From the NCBI RefSeq assembly GCF_001695575.1, contig NZ_LUAX01000004.1, positions 62,001 to 126,000 of the forward strand: 64,000 nucleotides of DNA, written 5' to 3'. The notes below the pieces were generated by a model that saw only the letters and a list, made by a program, of their open reading frames with translations, had not been told where the DNA came from and made no database searches. Position numbers and translations under genes: made by a program. Position 1 is the first letter of the stretch. Each line of letters starts with the position of its first letter. Shown one piece after another: positions 47,493-56,854 of the stretch. This stretch comes from Vibrio europaeus. GTDB taxonomy: Bacteria; Pseudomonadota; Gammaproteobacteria; Enterobacterales; Vibrionaceae.

Positions 47493-48611
47493 ATGAAAAT
47501 TGTTCAGTTAATAACGCGCTCCGACACCGTTGGCGGAGCGCAAGCACACGTTCAGTTGCTATGTCAACAGCTGTTGCAAGACAAGCATCAGGTTCAAGTA
47601 TTTGCTGGTGGGGAAGGTGTTTTTCATCATCAGCTTAGGGAACATGGGATATCCTCGTTTCCAATCCCAGAGCTTAAAAGAAACTTGAGCCCAATCTCGG
47701 ATTTCAAAGCAATTTTAGCTATTAGGGGCCTTTTAAAGAGAGAAAGGCCTACAGTTCTTGCAATTCATTCAGCCAAATCTGGACTTATTGGGCGATTGGC
47801 TGCGTTGAAGTTAGGCGTTAAGGTTGTCTATACTGTCCATGGTTGGTCTCACATTAAAAGTGCGTCGAAGTTTTCAGCCACAGTATACAAAGCTCTAGAT
47901 AGGGCGTTATCTTTCTTTACAGATGAGATAATTTGTGTGAGTCAATCGGATTTGGACTATGCGCATGACGTTGTAAAAATCTCCCCCGAGAAAACACATT
48001 TGGTGTTTAATGGTTGTCATGCTCCTGATTTAACGAAATCTGCTCGCCATTTTTCAGAACAGGTGTTTAAGTTGATTTCAGTGACTCGTTTTCAAGCTCC
48101 AAAAGATAACCTGACCTTAATTAAAGCATTGCACGCTGCAAATACTAAATCAGAAAACAAACAAGCCTATGTCGACTTCTATGGAGAGGGAGAAGAGTTA
48201 GATGAAGCTAAACAGTTAGTTAAAGAACTTGGATTAGACCATTTAGTTCACTTTAAAGGATTTAGCAATAATGTGACAGAGCTCTATGGAGCTTATGATT
48301 GCTTTATTCTTTCATCGTTATCTGAAGGCTTACCTATGTCAATTATTGAAGCTATGGCAAGTCAGTTACCAATACTGGCCACTGATGTAGGAGGTATTAG
48401 AGAGCTTGTGTCAGAAGGTGAAAATGGTTTGATGTTTAAACCTGGCGATGTTTCGCAACTTTCCGGAGCTATTGCGTATATGATGAGTCTCAATAAAGAA
48501 GAATTACAGAAATTTAAGAAACAATCACTTAAAAAGTATCACGATAAATTTACTGTACAAGACATGTATCTAAAAACTAAGAATTTATACACGAAGAGAA
48601 ATGAATGTTAG
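47493..48611 (+). CDS. GT4 family glycosyltransferase (WbpH/WbcQ-like)
   Basis: 372 aa. Acceptor loop TRSDTVGGAQAHVQLLCQQL at the N-terminus, HSAKSGLIGRLAALKLG, VYTVHGWSHI, and the C-terminal LSSLSEGLPMSIIEAMASQL with the donor-binding glutamates. This style is that of enzymes adding the second residue of O-units next to QuiNAc or FucNAc. It is followed directly (7-nt overlap) by the WbpV-like reductase. Exact specificity unknown. Confidence 0.83.
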   Translation: MKIVQLITRSDTVGGAQAHVQLLCQQLLQDKHQVQVFAGGEGVFHHQLREHGISSFPIPELKRNLSPISDFKAILAIRGLLKRERPTVLAIHSAKSGLIGRLAALKLGVKVVYTVHGWSHIKSASKFSATVYKALDRALSFFTDEIICVSQSDLDYAHDVVKISPEKTHLVFNGCHAPDLTKSARHFSEQVFKLISVTRFQAPKDNLTLIKALHAANTKSENKQAYVDFYGEGEELDEAKQLVKELGLDHLVHFKGFSNNVTELYGAYDCFILSSLSEGLPMSIIEAMASQLPILATDVGGIRELVSEGENGLMFKPGDVSQLSGAIAYMMSLNKEELQKFKKQSLKKYHDKFTVQDMYLKTKNLYTKRNEC

Positions 48612-49531
48612 TTATCACAGGTTCCTCTGGGTTTATCGGTACTCATTTAACTAAATCGTTATATGGAAAACAAACACTACTCTTGCGTAGAGGGTGCACC
48701 TCTCAGTCTAATGGGAACATATTGTATACAAATTCACCCAGTGAGCTGTTATCACACCGTGAACGCTTTTCAAAGAGTGATGTTATTATTCACCTTGCTG
48801 GCTTGGCTCACGTTAAAGGAGCACCAGCAGAGGCATTTTTTCGTGCAAATGTCTCTTATCCTGTAGAGTTGTTTAAAGTTGCCGAAAAGCTTGAGCTCAA
48901 AAGATTTGTTTTTATTAGTACGGTCGGTGTTAACGGAGAATCAACGTCGGGAGTACCATTTAGCGATTGCTCTTCGATCGAACCTCATAACGAATATGCT
49001 AAGTCTAAATACCAGGCAGAAGCGGAGTTGCAAGCTCTTTCTGAAAAGAGCAAAGTCGAGTTAGTGATCGTTCGACCTCCATTGGTTTATGGCGCCAATG
49101 CACCAGGAAACTTTCGTCGACTCACTAAGTTAATCTCAACGTTTGGTATAACGCCATTCGGTTTGATAAAGAATGCAAGAAGTTTTGTTGCAGTAGAGAA
49201 TTTGTGTAGCCTGATAAAGGTTTGTGCAGAGCATTCTGCAGCGACAGGTCATATTTTTTACCCTTCTGATCAGGATGCATTGTCGACTAAAGACTTTGCC
49301 TCCAATATAGCGAAAGGCTTAGGTAGGAAGGTGGTTCATTTACCAATTCCGATTTTATGTTTAAGGCTAATTGGTTACTTGCTAGGAAAGAAAACGATGA
49401 TTAATCAGCTTGTTAGAGATTTAGAGGTGGACTCTAGCAGTGCTTCGAGGCTCCTAGGTTGGACAGCACCACTATCAACTAGTCAAGCAATGTGTTCACT
49501 AAAAGAGAAATATGATGATACGAGTGATTGA
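48605..49531 (+). CDS. UDP-4-keto-6-deoxy-HexNAc reductase/epimerase (WbpV/WbpK-like)
   Basis: 308-aa extended short-chain dehydrogenase: NAD site ITGSSGFIGTHL, HLAGLAHVKGA, FISTVGVNGE, catalytic YAKSK (YxxxK). Relatives reduce the 4-keto product of WbpM to UDP-QuiNAc (WbpV) or UDP-FucNAc (WbpK). With WbpM and a PglC-like transferase right after it, this trio makes and loads the first sugar. Which epimer results cannot be told by eye. 20-nt overlap with the next gene. Confidence 0.82.
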   Translation: MLVITGSSGFIGTHLTKSLYGKQTLLLRRGCTSQSNGNILYTNSPSELLSHRERFSKSDVIIHLAGLAHVKGAPAEAFFRANVSYPVELFKVAEKLELKRFVFISTVGVNGESTSGVPFSDCSSIEPHNEYAKSKYQAEAELQALSEKSKVELVIVRPPLVYGANAPGNFRRLTKLISTFGITPFGLIKNARSFVAVENLCSLIKVCAEHSAATGHIFYPSDQDALSTKDFASNIAKGLGRKVVHLPIPILCLRLIGYLLGKKTMINQLVRDLEVDSSSASRLLGWTAPLSTSQAMCSLKEKYDDTSD

Positions 49532-50063
49532 TTTATTAGCTGCTTTTTTAGGGTTGGTACTACTTTTTCCGGTGTTATTGGTTGTTACAATTATAGGCTT
49601 GTTCGATACGGGGTCACCTATATTTGTGCAGGAGCGCATAGGCAGAAACAAAAAATCATTTAGGCTAGTGAAATTTCGTACTATGTCAGTTGACACAAAG
49701 TCAGTAGCGAGCCACCTCGCTAACCCTTGTTCTATCACTAAATTTGGTTTATTTCTGCGTAAAACGAAGCTGGATGAATTACCACAGCTTTGGAATGTTT
49801 TAATTGGTGATATGAGCTTAGTTGGACCAAGACCAAATTTGGCTAATCAAGATGAGTTAATAACAGAACGTGATGCATTAGGTATTTATAGTGTTTTACC
49901 TGGTATTACAGGCTTAGCTCAAGTCCAAAATATTGATATGTCAACGCCAAAGCAGTTAGCTGAAACAGATAGAAAAATGATTGAAAGCCTAACTGTTGGT
50001 AATTATTTTAAATATATAATTATGACGATTACTGGTAGTGGTTCGGGAGATGCCATAAAATAA
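49512..50063 (+). CDS. Initiating polyprenyl-phosphate sugar-1-phosphate transferase (PglC-like)
   Basis: 183 aa, single-domain bacterial sugar transferase. An N-terminal hydrophobic re-entrant helix (LLAAFLGLVLLFPVLLVVTI), then KFRTMSVD, and the catalytic KLDELPQLWNVLIGDMSLVG with the Asp-Glu pair, then GPRPN. It transfers the phospho-sugar to undecaprenyl phosphate to start the repeat unit at the cytoplasmic face. The sugar is probably QuiNAc or FucNAc given the WbpV-like and WbpM neighbours. Confidence 0.9.
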   Translation: MMIRVIDLLAAFLGLVLLFPVLLVVTIIGLFDTGSPIFVQERIGRNKKSFRLVKFRTMSVDTKSVASHLANPCSITKFGLFLRKTKLDELPQLWNVLIGDMSLVGPRPNLANQDELITERDALGIYSVLPGITGLAQVQNIDMSTPKQLAETDRKMIESLTVGNYFKYIIMTITGSGSGDAIK

Positions 50064-50125
50064 CAATGGCTGTTTTGGAGAATATCCTCGATTCATATTA
50101 ATTAAACTTAAATCAAGAGCGCACA

Positions 50126-52063
50126 ATGTTAAGGCTAGACTATATTTGGAACCTACCTCGTGTATATAAAAGGCTAGTTAGTATTGTTATTGATGCTTTC
50201 TTTATTGTTTCGTCATTCTATGCTGCATATTGGACCCGAATTGGACACATCAAACCACTAGATGATTCATTAACTAAATACGTCGTATTCGGGACATTAG
50301 TCGTTACTGTTTTTGCTTTTACTAAATTGGGCTTATATCGAGCTGTCTTAAGGTTTTTGACATTTCATGCATTGGCTGTAGTAAGTATAGGAACTGCAAT
50401 ATCGGCTGCTTCTGTAGCGATATTAGCTTTCTACGTTGATGCTTCTGTTCCTCGCTCAGTCCCTATAATTTACGGTGCATTTTTGTGCTTACTATGTGGT
50501 GGCTCACGTTTAATTGTCAGGGTTTTGGTTTCTCAAGCTAACAGTAAGGGTATGAAGAATGTCCTTATCTATGGTGCTGGCGCTGCAGGTCGGCAACTAG
50601 CTCTAGCACTTCGTTCTTCTGAAACTCATAAAGTTGTAGGCTTCATCGACGAAGATAAAACTTTATACAACACAATTATAATGGGCTTAAAGGTTAAAGG
50701 AATTGGACGTGCTGAACGACTCATAGAAAAGCACTCTGTGAGTCAAGTTTTGCTTGCTGTTCCTAGTGCATCTAGAGCTCGTCGTAAGGAAATTCTGGAT
50801 TCATTAGTTCACCTTTCCGCCGAAGTTCTAACAGTTCCTGACATGAAAGATATAGTTGATGGGAAAGCCAAGATAGATGAGCTAAAAGATGTTGCGATCG
50901 AGGACTTATTAGGGCGCGATTCCGTTGCACCCCAACAAGCCTTAATGGAAGCAAATATCAAAGAGAAGGTTGTCATGGTCACTGGAGCGGGAGGCTCTAT
51001 TGGCTCAGAGCTTTGCCGTCAAATTGTCAGACAGAAACCGAAGTCTGTGGTTCTGTTTGAACTTTCTGAGTTCGGTTTGTATCAAATTGATCGTGAATTA
51101 TCGAGCTTGGTCGAAGCTGAAAGATTGAATGTAGAAATTGTCCCACTACTCGGCTCTGTCCAACGCATAAATCGATTGGCCACCACCATGAAGAGCTTTG
51201 GTGTTCAAACGGTTTATCATGCAGCTGCTTATAAGCACGTACCTTTAGTTGAATACAATGTGGTTGAAGGCGTTCGCAATAATGTCTTCGGAACATACTA
51301 CACTGCGAAAGCTGCTATTGAAGCTCAAGTTGAATCGTTTGTTTTGATTTCTACTGATAAAGCTGTAAGACCTACCAATGTGATGGGTACGACCAAACGT
51401 ATGGCTGAGTTAGGTCTGCAGGCTTTAGCTGAACAGGAAAATACTAAAGAGAATGGAACCCGCTTTTGTATGGTTCGATTCGGCAATGTTTTAGGTTCTT
51501 CGGGTTCGGTTATCCCTCTGTTCAAAAAGCAGATCGCAAGTGGTGGTCCAATTACAGTCACTCACCCTGATATCATTCGTTATTTCATGACAATCCCTGA
51601 GGCAGCGCAGCTTGTGATTCAGGCGGGGGCTATGGGTAAAGGTGGTGATGTGTTTGTCCTTGATATGGGCGAGCCCGTAAAAATTACCGATTTAGCGGTA
51701 AATTTGATTCAGTTGTCAGGGTTAGAATTGAAAGATGACAGTAATCCATATGGAGACATCTCAATAGAATTCTCTGGTCTACGCCCAGGAGAAAAGCTAT
51801 TTGAAGAGTTGTTGATTGGGGATAATGTTGGTGAAACTGCTCACCCTAGGATTATGACAGCTAATGAACGTTTTCTTCCTTTGGATGAGTATATTAAGGT
51901 TATTGATAATCTAGATAAGGCTTGTCATAACTTTGAGCATGATAAGATTAGAGAGCTGTTGCTTGAAGCGCCAACTGATTTCAATCCAACTGACGGTATT
52001 GGTGATTTAGTTTGGCAAAAGCTTAATGACGCCAAAGAAGAAAAAGTTGATACAATCCATTAG
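50126..52063 (+). CDS. wbpM: Membrane-bound UDP-GlcNAc C6 dehydratase, WbpM/FlaA1-like
   Basis: 645 aa. Four N-terminal membrane helices (about 18-120), a first Rossmann domain (VLIYGAGAAGRQLALAL), then the catalytic dehydratase domain (VVMVTGAGGSIGSELCRQ at about 275). The active site has the MxxxK form (NVMGTTKRMAE) instead of YxxxK, as known for WbpM, next to STDKAVRP. It makes UDP-4-keto-6-deoxy-GlcNAc for the WbpV-like enzyme. wbpM typically ends O-antigen clusters, as here; the terminator follows. Confidence 0.95.
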   Translation: MLRLDYIWNLPRVYKRLVSIVIDAFFIVSSFYAAYWTRIGHIKPLDDSLTKYVVFGTLVVTVFAFTKLGLYRAVLRFLTFHALAVVSIGTAISAASVAILAFYVDASVPRSVPIIYGAFLCLLCGGSRLIVRVLVSQANSKGMKNVLIYGAGAAGRQLALALRSSETHKVVGFIDEDKTLYNTIIMGLKVKGIGRAERLIEKHSVSQVLLAVPSASRARRKEILDSLVHLSAEVLTVPDMKDIVDGKAKIDELKDVAIEDLLGRDSVAPQQALMEANIKEKVVMVTGAGGSIGSELCRQIVRQKPKSVVLFELSEFGLYQIDRELSSLVEAERLNVEIVPLLGSVQRINRLATTMKSFGVQTVYHAAAYKHVPLVEYNVVEGVRNNVFGTYYTAKAAIEAQVESFVLISTDKAVRPTNVMGTTKRMAELGLQALAEQENTKENGTRFCMVRFGNVLGSSGSVIPLFKKQIASGGPITVTHPDIIRYFMTIPEAAQLVIQAGAMGKGGDVFVLDMGEPVKITDLAVNLIQLSGLELKDDSNPYGDISIEFSGLRPGEKLFEELLIGDNVGETAHPRIMTANERFLPLDEYIKVIDNLDKACHNFEHDKIRELLLEAPTDFNPTDGIGDLVWQKLNDAKEEKVDTIH

Positions 52064-52070
52064 ATAAAGA

Positions 52071-52105
52071 AAGAGCTCCAAATCTGGAGCTCTTCTAACA
52101 TTCTT
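52071..52105 (+). terminator. Terminator closing the polysaccharide operon
   Basis: A perfect 9-bp stem (AAGAGCTCC at 52071-52079, GGAGCTCTT at 52086-52094) with a 6-nt loop, 7 bp after the wbpM stop. The stem is nearly symmetrical, so it may also stop pssA transcription from the opposite side. The T run is short. Confidence 0.75.
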
Positions 52106-52120
52106 CTTTTATCCAGAAAT

Positions 52121-53461
52121 TTACAAAATCTGCTTCAGCACCCGGTCGGCACTAACCCTAGTAATTTTACGCATTAGCTTCTGAACTGCTTCCGGGTAGT
52201 CTTCTGCTTTCTCTAGTTGTCTGTAAGTACAAATTAGCTGAGTGTGCTGCAGAATATTCTCCACTTCTTTCTCAAACTGAGGTGTTAGGTGGTGGAAATT
52301 ATCTTGGATAAAAATAGCGTTTTCTAGGTCTAAGCTCCAAGCTCTTGGGTTGAGGTTATTACCTGTGATTAGCATGTAGCGCTTGTCTACCCAGATACCT
52401 TTTAGGTGGAAGCTATTCTCTTCATGCTTCCATAAATGGATAGAGAGTTTACGACTAGCGATATTGGCTTCATTTGACTTAGCAAACTGGCGCAAATTGC
52501 GTTCGTAAAGGTAAGGCAAGCCACCGATAGTTTTAAACTCTTCCTCAGGCGAGATATAAAAGTCATTTGCTGTTTTATCACCTACGACGATAGTGACTTT
52601 CACACCACGCTTGAGTGCTTTTTTAACTTCTTTAGCCACGCTGCGGGGGAAGTTAAAATAAGGCGTACAAATGAAAATCTCATCTTTGGCCTGTGCGAGT
52701 AACTGGTTGATACCTTGATTAAGCTTGTTGCGTTTTTTACCCACGCCCACGATAGGTGTTACAGCAACCTGTTCTTGAGATGCCGTCTGTGACTCAAATT
52801 GATAAGAAGATTTAGCAAGAGAAGCCCTTAATTGGCGAATTTGAGCTTTTATCTCTTTGGTCTCTGGCTTCTTTGCACAAGCTAGATTGTTCACTGCAGG
52901 GTGGTCGATCATCTCTTTCTGAACGAAATTGACCATACTATCGGCTAGTGCTTTGTTATTTAGCACATGATAGCGGTCGAAACGATAACGTTCTTTGTAG
53001 TTGAGATAGATGTTGTTAAGACTTGCACCACTATAGATAACTTGGTCATCAATAACGAAGCCTTTTAAGTGCAAAACGCCGAATACTTCACGTCCACGAA
53101 CTGGAACACCATAGATTGGAATTCTGTGCTCATAATTATCCGCGAAGCTTCTATACATAGAGGCATTGGTTTCGCCAGGTTCAGCACCGATTAAACCGCG
53201 CTGAGCACGATGCCAATCAACACATACATTGATCTCTAGGCCAGGGTTGCGCTGTTTGGCTTCATAGAGCTCAGTTAAGATCTCTCTCCCTGCTTCATCA
53301 TCCTCCAAATAAAGAGCAACCAGGTAGATTCGTTTACTTGCCTGACGAATCGCTTCTATTAAGCGAGTTCGAAAATCTTTAGCTGCATAAAGTGTCTCAA
53401 ACTGAGCTGGATCTTGCGCCAAAGTAGGAAGTTGTTCGAATAAGTTCCTATTAGTCATCAT
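52121..53461 (-). CDS. pssA: CDP-diacylglycerol-serine O-phosphatidyltransferase
   Basis: 446-aa phospholipase D superfamily enzyme that makes phosphatidylserine at the inner membrane or ribosome-bound. Two HKD motifs are present: HLKGFVIDD (His131, Lys133, Asp138) and HLKGIWVDK (His352, Lys354, Asp359). VDWHRAQRG near residue 82 is also typical. The ATG at 53461 (or 53458) is preferred to a TTG at 53506, which has no ribosome binding site. Convergent with wbpM. Confidence 0.95.
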   Translation of the reverse strand: MMTNRNLFEQLPTLAQDPAQFETLYAAKDFRTRLIEAIRQASKRIYLVALYLEDDEAGREILTELYEAKQRNPGLEINVCVDWHRAQRGLIGAEPGETNASMYRSFADNYEHRIPIYGVPVRGREVFGVLHLKGFVIDDQVIYSGASLNNIYLNYKERYRFDRYHVLNNKALADSMVNFVQKEMIDHPAVNNLACAKKPETKEIKAQIRQLRASLAKSSYQFESQTASQEQVAVTPIVGVGKKRNKLNQGINQLLAQAKDEIFICTPYFNFPRSVAKEVKKALKRGVKVTIVVGDKTANDFYISPEEEFKTIGGLPYLYERNLRQFAKSNEANIASRKLSIHLWKHEENSFHLKGIWVDKRYMLITGNNLNPRAWSLDLENAIFIQDNFHHLTPQFEKEVENILQHTQLICTYRQLEKAEDYPEAVQKLMRKITRVSADRVLKQIL

Positions 53462-53570
53462 GTTGGATGGGTTACCTTTACTTAAAGTGGACAAGGATAT
53501 TAGCAAAATGTGCTAGCAGTTCCTAGTTACCAGGTCCTAGTTCGACAATGCGAGTTGTAAAACCTGTGAT

Positions 53571-54533
53571 TTACTGATTAGGACGAAGACTGATTTCACC
53601 ACCGATGAAGGTTTCTAAGCCATTTTCGGTTTCTAAAATAACTGCGCCTTGTTCGTTGATGCCTCTGGCGATTCCGCTAATCTCCCTAGGTCCCATAAGC
53701 AATTTTACCGGACGGTTGATAAAGTTATCCAAGCGATTCCATCTCTCGACAAAGCCTGCCATCCCATACAGTTCATAGTCATCCAAAGCCTTGTGTAGGG
53801 TGGTTATCATGCTAATCGCCAGTTGGTTTCTATCAATCTGTTGTTTATCTGCCACCTCATCTAAGCTGGCCCAAGGCTGGGTAATGCCTTCTGTTGACTC
53901 TGACATCATCAAGTTGAGGCCCATACCAATGACAAGGTTGGCCGCTGCACCAGCTTGGCCTGACATTTCGACTAGAATGCCTGCGAGCTTTTTGTCTTGA
54001 TAATAGAGGTCATTCGGCCACTTTAGTTTTACCCCTGTCAGTCCCATCTCTTCGAGAGCTTCAACGATCGCCACGCCTACAACTAGACTTAGTCCCATTG
54101 CGGCCGCCATACCAGCATCTAGACGCCAAAACATCGATAGGTATAGGTTCGAGCCGAAAGGGGACACCCATTCGCGTCCACGGCGACCTCTGCCTTTAGC
54201 CTGATATTCAGCAAGACACACTGATCCAGATTCTAAGCTATCAACTCGATCAAGTAGATATTGGTTGGTTGAGTCAATAATAGGTATTAGCTCTACTCGA
54301 TTAGCTAAACTATTTTGAATAATCTCTTTGCTGAGCAATTGCATAGGCTTGGCGAGTTGGTAGCCCTTGCCCTGCACGCGAAACACATCGACGCCCCAAG
54401 CTTGGATACCTTTAATATGCTTACTGATCGCGGCTCTGGATACGCCAAGCGTATCTCCTAGCTCTTCTCCAGAGTGAAATCCCCCTTGTGATAAAGCCTT
54501 CAAGATAGAAAGTTTTATGGAATGTTCTTTCAT
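53571..54533 (-). CDS. birA: Biotin ligase / biotin operon repressor
   Basis: 320 aa. N-terminal winged helix (GGFHSGEELGDTLGVSRAAI), then the ligase domain with the biotin-binding loop KGRGRRGREWVSP, KWPNDLYYQDKKLAGI and the C-terminal SH3-like domain (GIARGINEQGAVIL). It activates biotin and attaches it to acetyl-CoA carboxylase, and represses bio genes. Overlaps murB by 4 nt, the usual murB-birA pair. Confidence 0.96.
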   Translation of the reverse strand: MKEHSIKLSILKALSQGGFHSGEELGDTLGVSRAAISKHIKGIQAWGVDVFRVQGKGYQLAKPMQLLSKEIIQNSLANRVELIPIIDSTNQYLLDRVDSLESGSVCLAEYQAKGRGRRGREWVSPFGSNLYLSMFWRLDAGMAAAMGLSLVVGVAIVEALEEMGLTGVKLKWPNDLYYQDKKLAGILVEMSGQAGAAANLVIGMGLNLMMSESTEGITQPWASLDEVADKQQIDRNQLAISMITTLHKALDDYELYGMAGFVERWNRLDNFINRPVKLLMGPREISGIARGINEQGAVILETENGLETFIGGEISLRPNQ

Positions 54534-55576
54534 TGCTGGCTCTCTAATATTGTCTCAAGATTCGTTTCTGCATGAGAACCGATAAATCTCACTTCATGAT
54601 CTAATGCAATTTGATATTTTTCCAATACGGTTTGACGCACTGTTGCTGCTAGTTTGATCACATCATTTGCCGTCGCATTGTCTGTATTCACTAGCACCAA
54701 TGCCTGTTTAGGGTGGACTTGAGCACCACCGATTTGATGACCTTTTAATTGGCATTGGTCTATTAGCCAGCCAGCGGCGACTTTTACGCCATCTTGTGTT
54801 GGGTAGGCGGCAATATTGGGGAATTGTTTACTCAAATTTTCAAACTGCTGGTTCGAGATCACCGGGTTCTTGAAGAAGCTCCCTGCATTGCCTAGCTTGG
54901 CAGGGTCAGGCAGCTTTTCCATTCGAATTTGGCAAACTCGCTCAAACACTTGCTGCGCGGTGAGCGTTTCGCTTTGTAGAGATTGAAGCGGGCCATATTT
55001 GATGTTTGCTGACCACTGCTTGGGGAGTTTTAAGCCGATCGCTACAATCATGACTTTCTGGAATAGCTCATGTTTAAAAATGGAGTCTCGATAGCCAAAT
55101 TGACATTCTTCAGCACTCAAGCGCTTTGTATTGAAGGTTTCTAAACATAGTACGTCGACATATTCGCAGATGTCTTTCAGCTCAACGCCATAAGCTCCGA
55201 TGTTCTGAATAGGAGCGCTCCCCGCACAGCCGGGGATCAGAGCGAGGTTCTCTAACCCAAAGTAACCTTGTTCAACACTCCACTTCACCAAGCTTGGCCA
55301 ATCTTCACCGCCCGCGATATGTAAATGCCAATGCTTGTCGGTTTCACTGACCGACTTACCAAGCAAGTTATTGACTACCACTACGCCTTGGTAGGGCTTG
55401 GTAAACAAAACATTACTGCCTTTGCCCAAAATCAGCTTGGGAAGACTTAACCATTCTTGTTTTTGATAGACATGTTTGATTTCTTCTACGGTGGCAGCTT
55501 CAACCAGATAAGAGCAGGTTTGTGAGATAGAAAAGGTGTGGGAGCGACTAAGATCTGCGTTAGCTAATATTTGCAT
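54530..55576 (-). CDS. murB: UDP-N-acetylenolpyruvoylglucosamine reductase
   Basis: 348 aa from the ATG at 55576 (MQILANADLSRSHTF); a TTG four codons upstream is less likely. FAD-binding GKGSNVLF and PGCAGSAPIQNIGAYGVE, and the catalytic serine in LGNAGSFFKNP are visible. Type I MurB, reducing the enolpyruvyl moiety in muramic acid synthesis in the cytoplasm. It is co-transcribed with birA. Confidence 0.96.
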   Translation of the reverse strand: MQILANADLSRSHTFSISQTCSYLVEAATVEEIKHVYQKQEWLSLPKLILGKGSNVLFTKPYQGVVVVNNLLGKSVSETDKHWHLHIAGGEDWPSLVKWSVEQGYFGLENLALIPGCAGSAPIQNIGAYGVELKDICEYVDVLCLETFNTKRLSAEECQFGYRDSIFKHELFQKVMIVAIGLKLPKQWSANIKYGPLQSLQSETLTAQQVFERVCQIRMEKLPDPAKLGNAGSFFKNPVISNQQFENLSKQFPNIAAYPTQDGVKVAAGWLIDQCQLKGHQIGGAQVHPKQALVLVNTDNATANDVIKLAATVRQTVLEKYQIALDHEVRFIGSHAETNLETILESQQ

Positions 55577-55635
55577 CGGATTTATCAAGTAATCTAAACT
55601 GCCTGCATTCTACCCCAAATTAAAGTTTGGTGATA

Positions 55636-56067
55636 ATGAGCCCAATGCAGATTGAAACCTTAGACCCAATAAAACTCCCCCTTATCTCGCGTTTGTACAA
55701 AGCACACTATCCCTCAGGCAAGGCGAAAAAGGATGAGCTGACCATTGTTGGTGCCATTGATCAACAAATTGTCTCACTTGTTCGTTTTAGAAATATTGAG
55801 CAGTACCGTTTGCTAACAGGAATGCTAGTGTTACCAGAACATAGGGGAATCGGTTTAGGTCACAAGTTAATGGGCTACTGCGCTCAGAATGTTTTATCGG
55901 AGCATGACTTCTGCTTTGCCTATGCACATCTAGAAACATTTTATGCTCAACATAACTTCAAGACGATTGACGCGAGTCAGTTACCTAACTCGCTAAAAGG
56001 ATTGTTTGAACGTTATAGTCTTAAGAAGCAACTCGTAGCAATGAAGTACGTCAAACCATCTCGGTAA
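55636..56067 (+). CDS. GNAT-like N-acetyltransferase of unknown substrate
   Basis: 143 aa from ATG 55636 (GTG and TTG starts lie 6 and 9 nt upstream). The acetyl-CoA loop is seen in LTGMLVLPEHRGIGLGHKLM, and the fold ends with AYAHLETFYAQHNFKTID. No substrate can be read. It is divergent from murB and about 55 bp upstream of the regulator at 56125, on the same strand. Confidence 0.72.
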   Translation: MSPMQIETLDPIKLPLISRLYKAHYPSGKAKKDELTIVGAIDQQIVSLVRFRNIEQYRLLTGMLVLPEHRGIGLGHKLMGYCAQNVLSEHDFCFAYAHLETFYAQHNFKTIDASQLPNSLKGLFERYSLKKQLVAMKYVKPSR

Positions 56068-56124
56068 AGCGTTTGCTTTATAAAGCTGATGCTCCATAAT
56101 ATTTCAGTGATTGAGGGAGCAAGC

Positions 56125-56748
56125 ATGAAAAGCGCCGACAAAATATTACAAACCATAAAAAGGGAGGGGGCTGTTACCGCTAAGCAGCTTGCCGACGCAC
56201 TCGATATGACCACTATGGGGGCGCGTCAACACCTACAAACTCTTGAGAATGATGATTTACTTACCTTCGAAGACCTAAAAGTCAAAGTAGGAAGGCCTAC
56301 GCGGCACTGGTCGCTGACAAAAAAAGGTCATGCGCAATTTGCTGATCGTCACAGTGAGCTGACTATTCAAGTCATAGAAGCGGTCGAAAACCTGTTTGGT
56401 CAAGAGGGTTTGCAAAAAGTGGCGGATGAGCGAGAAGCCAAAACGTTAGCTCACTATCAAGAAGAACTCAGTCTTTGCTCCGACTCCTTTTCTAAGCTGA
56501 AAAGGCTGGTTGAATTGCGCCAACAAGAAGGCTACATGGCGGAGCTTGAAAAGACAGATTGTGGTTACTTGTTGATTGAAAACCACTGTCCTATTTGTAA
56601 AGCTGCTACACGTTGTCCGAGTTTGTGTCGCTCAGAGCTAAGTGTCTTTCAGACTCTGCTTGGTGACGAGTTATCTGTCGAACGTACAGAGCATATCGTT
56701 GCTGGGCAGAGAAGATGTGTCTATCAAGTTAAAGGTATGTCATTTTAA
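56125..56748 (+). CDS. Winged-helix transcriptional regulator with cysteine-rich C-terminus (SufR-like family)
   Basis: 207 aa from the ATG at 56125 with GAGGGA just upstream. N-terminal DeoR/ArsR-like helix-turn-helix (GAVTAKQLADALDMTTMGAR). Seven cysteines (118, 146, 155, 158, 164, 168, 198) cluster in the C-terminal half, CPICKAATRCPSLCRS, as in SufR-type regulators that bind an Fe-S cluster. Metal or Fe-S sensing is therefore possible but not proved. Targets unknown. Confidence 0.75.
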   Translation: MKSADKILQTIKREGAVTAKQLADALDMTTMGARQHLQTLENDDLLTFEDLKVKVGRPTRHWSLTKKGHAQFADRHSELTIQVIEAVENLFGQEGLQKVADEREAKTLAHYQEELSLCSDSFSKLKRLVELRQQEGYMAELEKTDCGYLLIENHCPICKAATRCPSLCRSELSVFQTLLGDELSVERTEHIVAGQRRCVYQVKGMSF

Positions 56749-56854
56749 AGCGTCTCAAATGTAAGAAAATGATTTGCAGGCTCACCAACTTCGTCTGAAT
56801 CGCCTATCCTTACATTGCGGTGTTGATAACTTAATCATCACCAAGGGAGGCAGT

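Noticed and set aside
22869..52063. The operon as a group 1 capsule cluster with export genes
   Set aside because: No wza, wzb or wzc genes are visible in the window; a waaL ligase and wzz are, so an O-antigen role is favoured, though capsule cannot be excluded.
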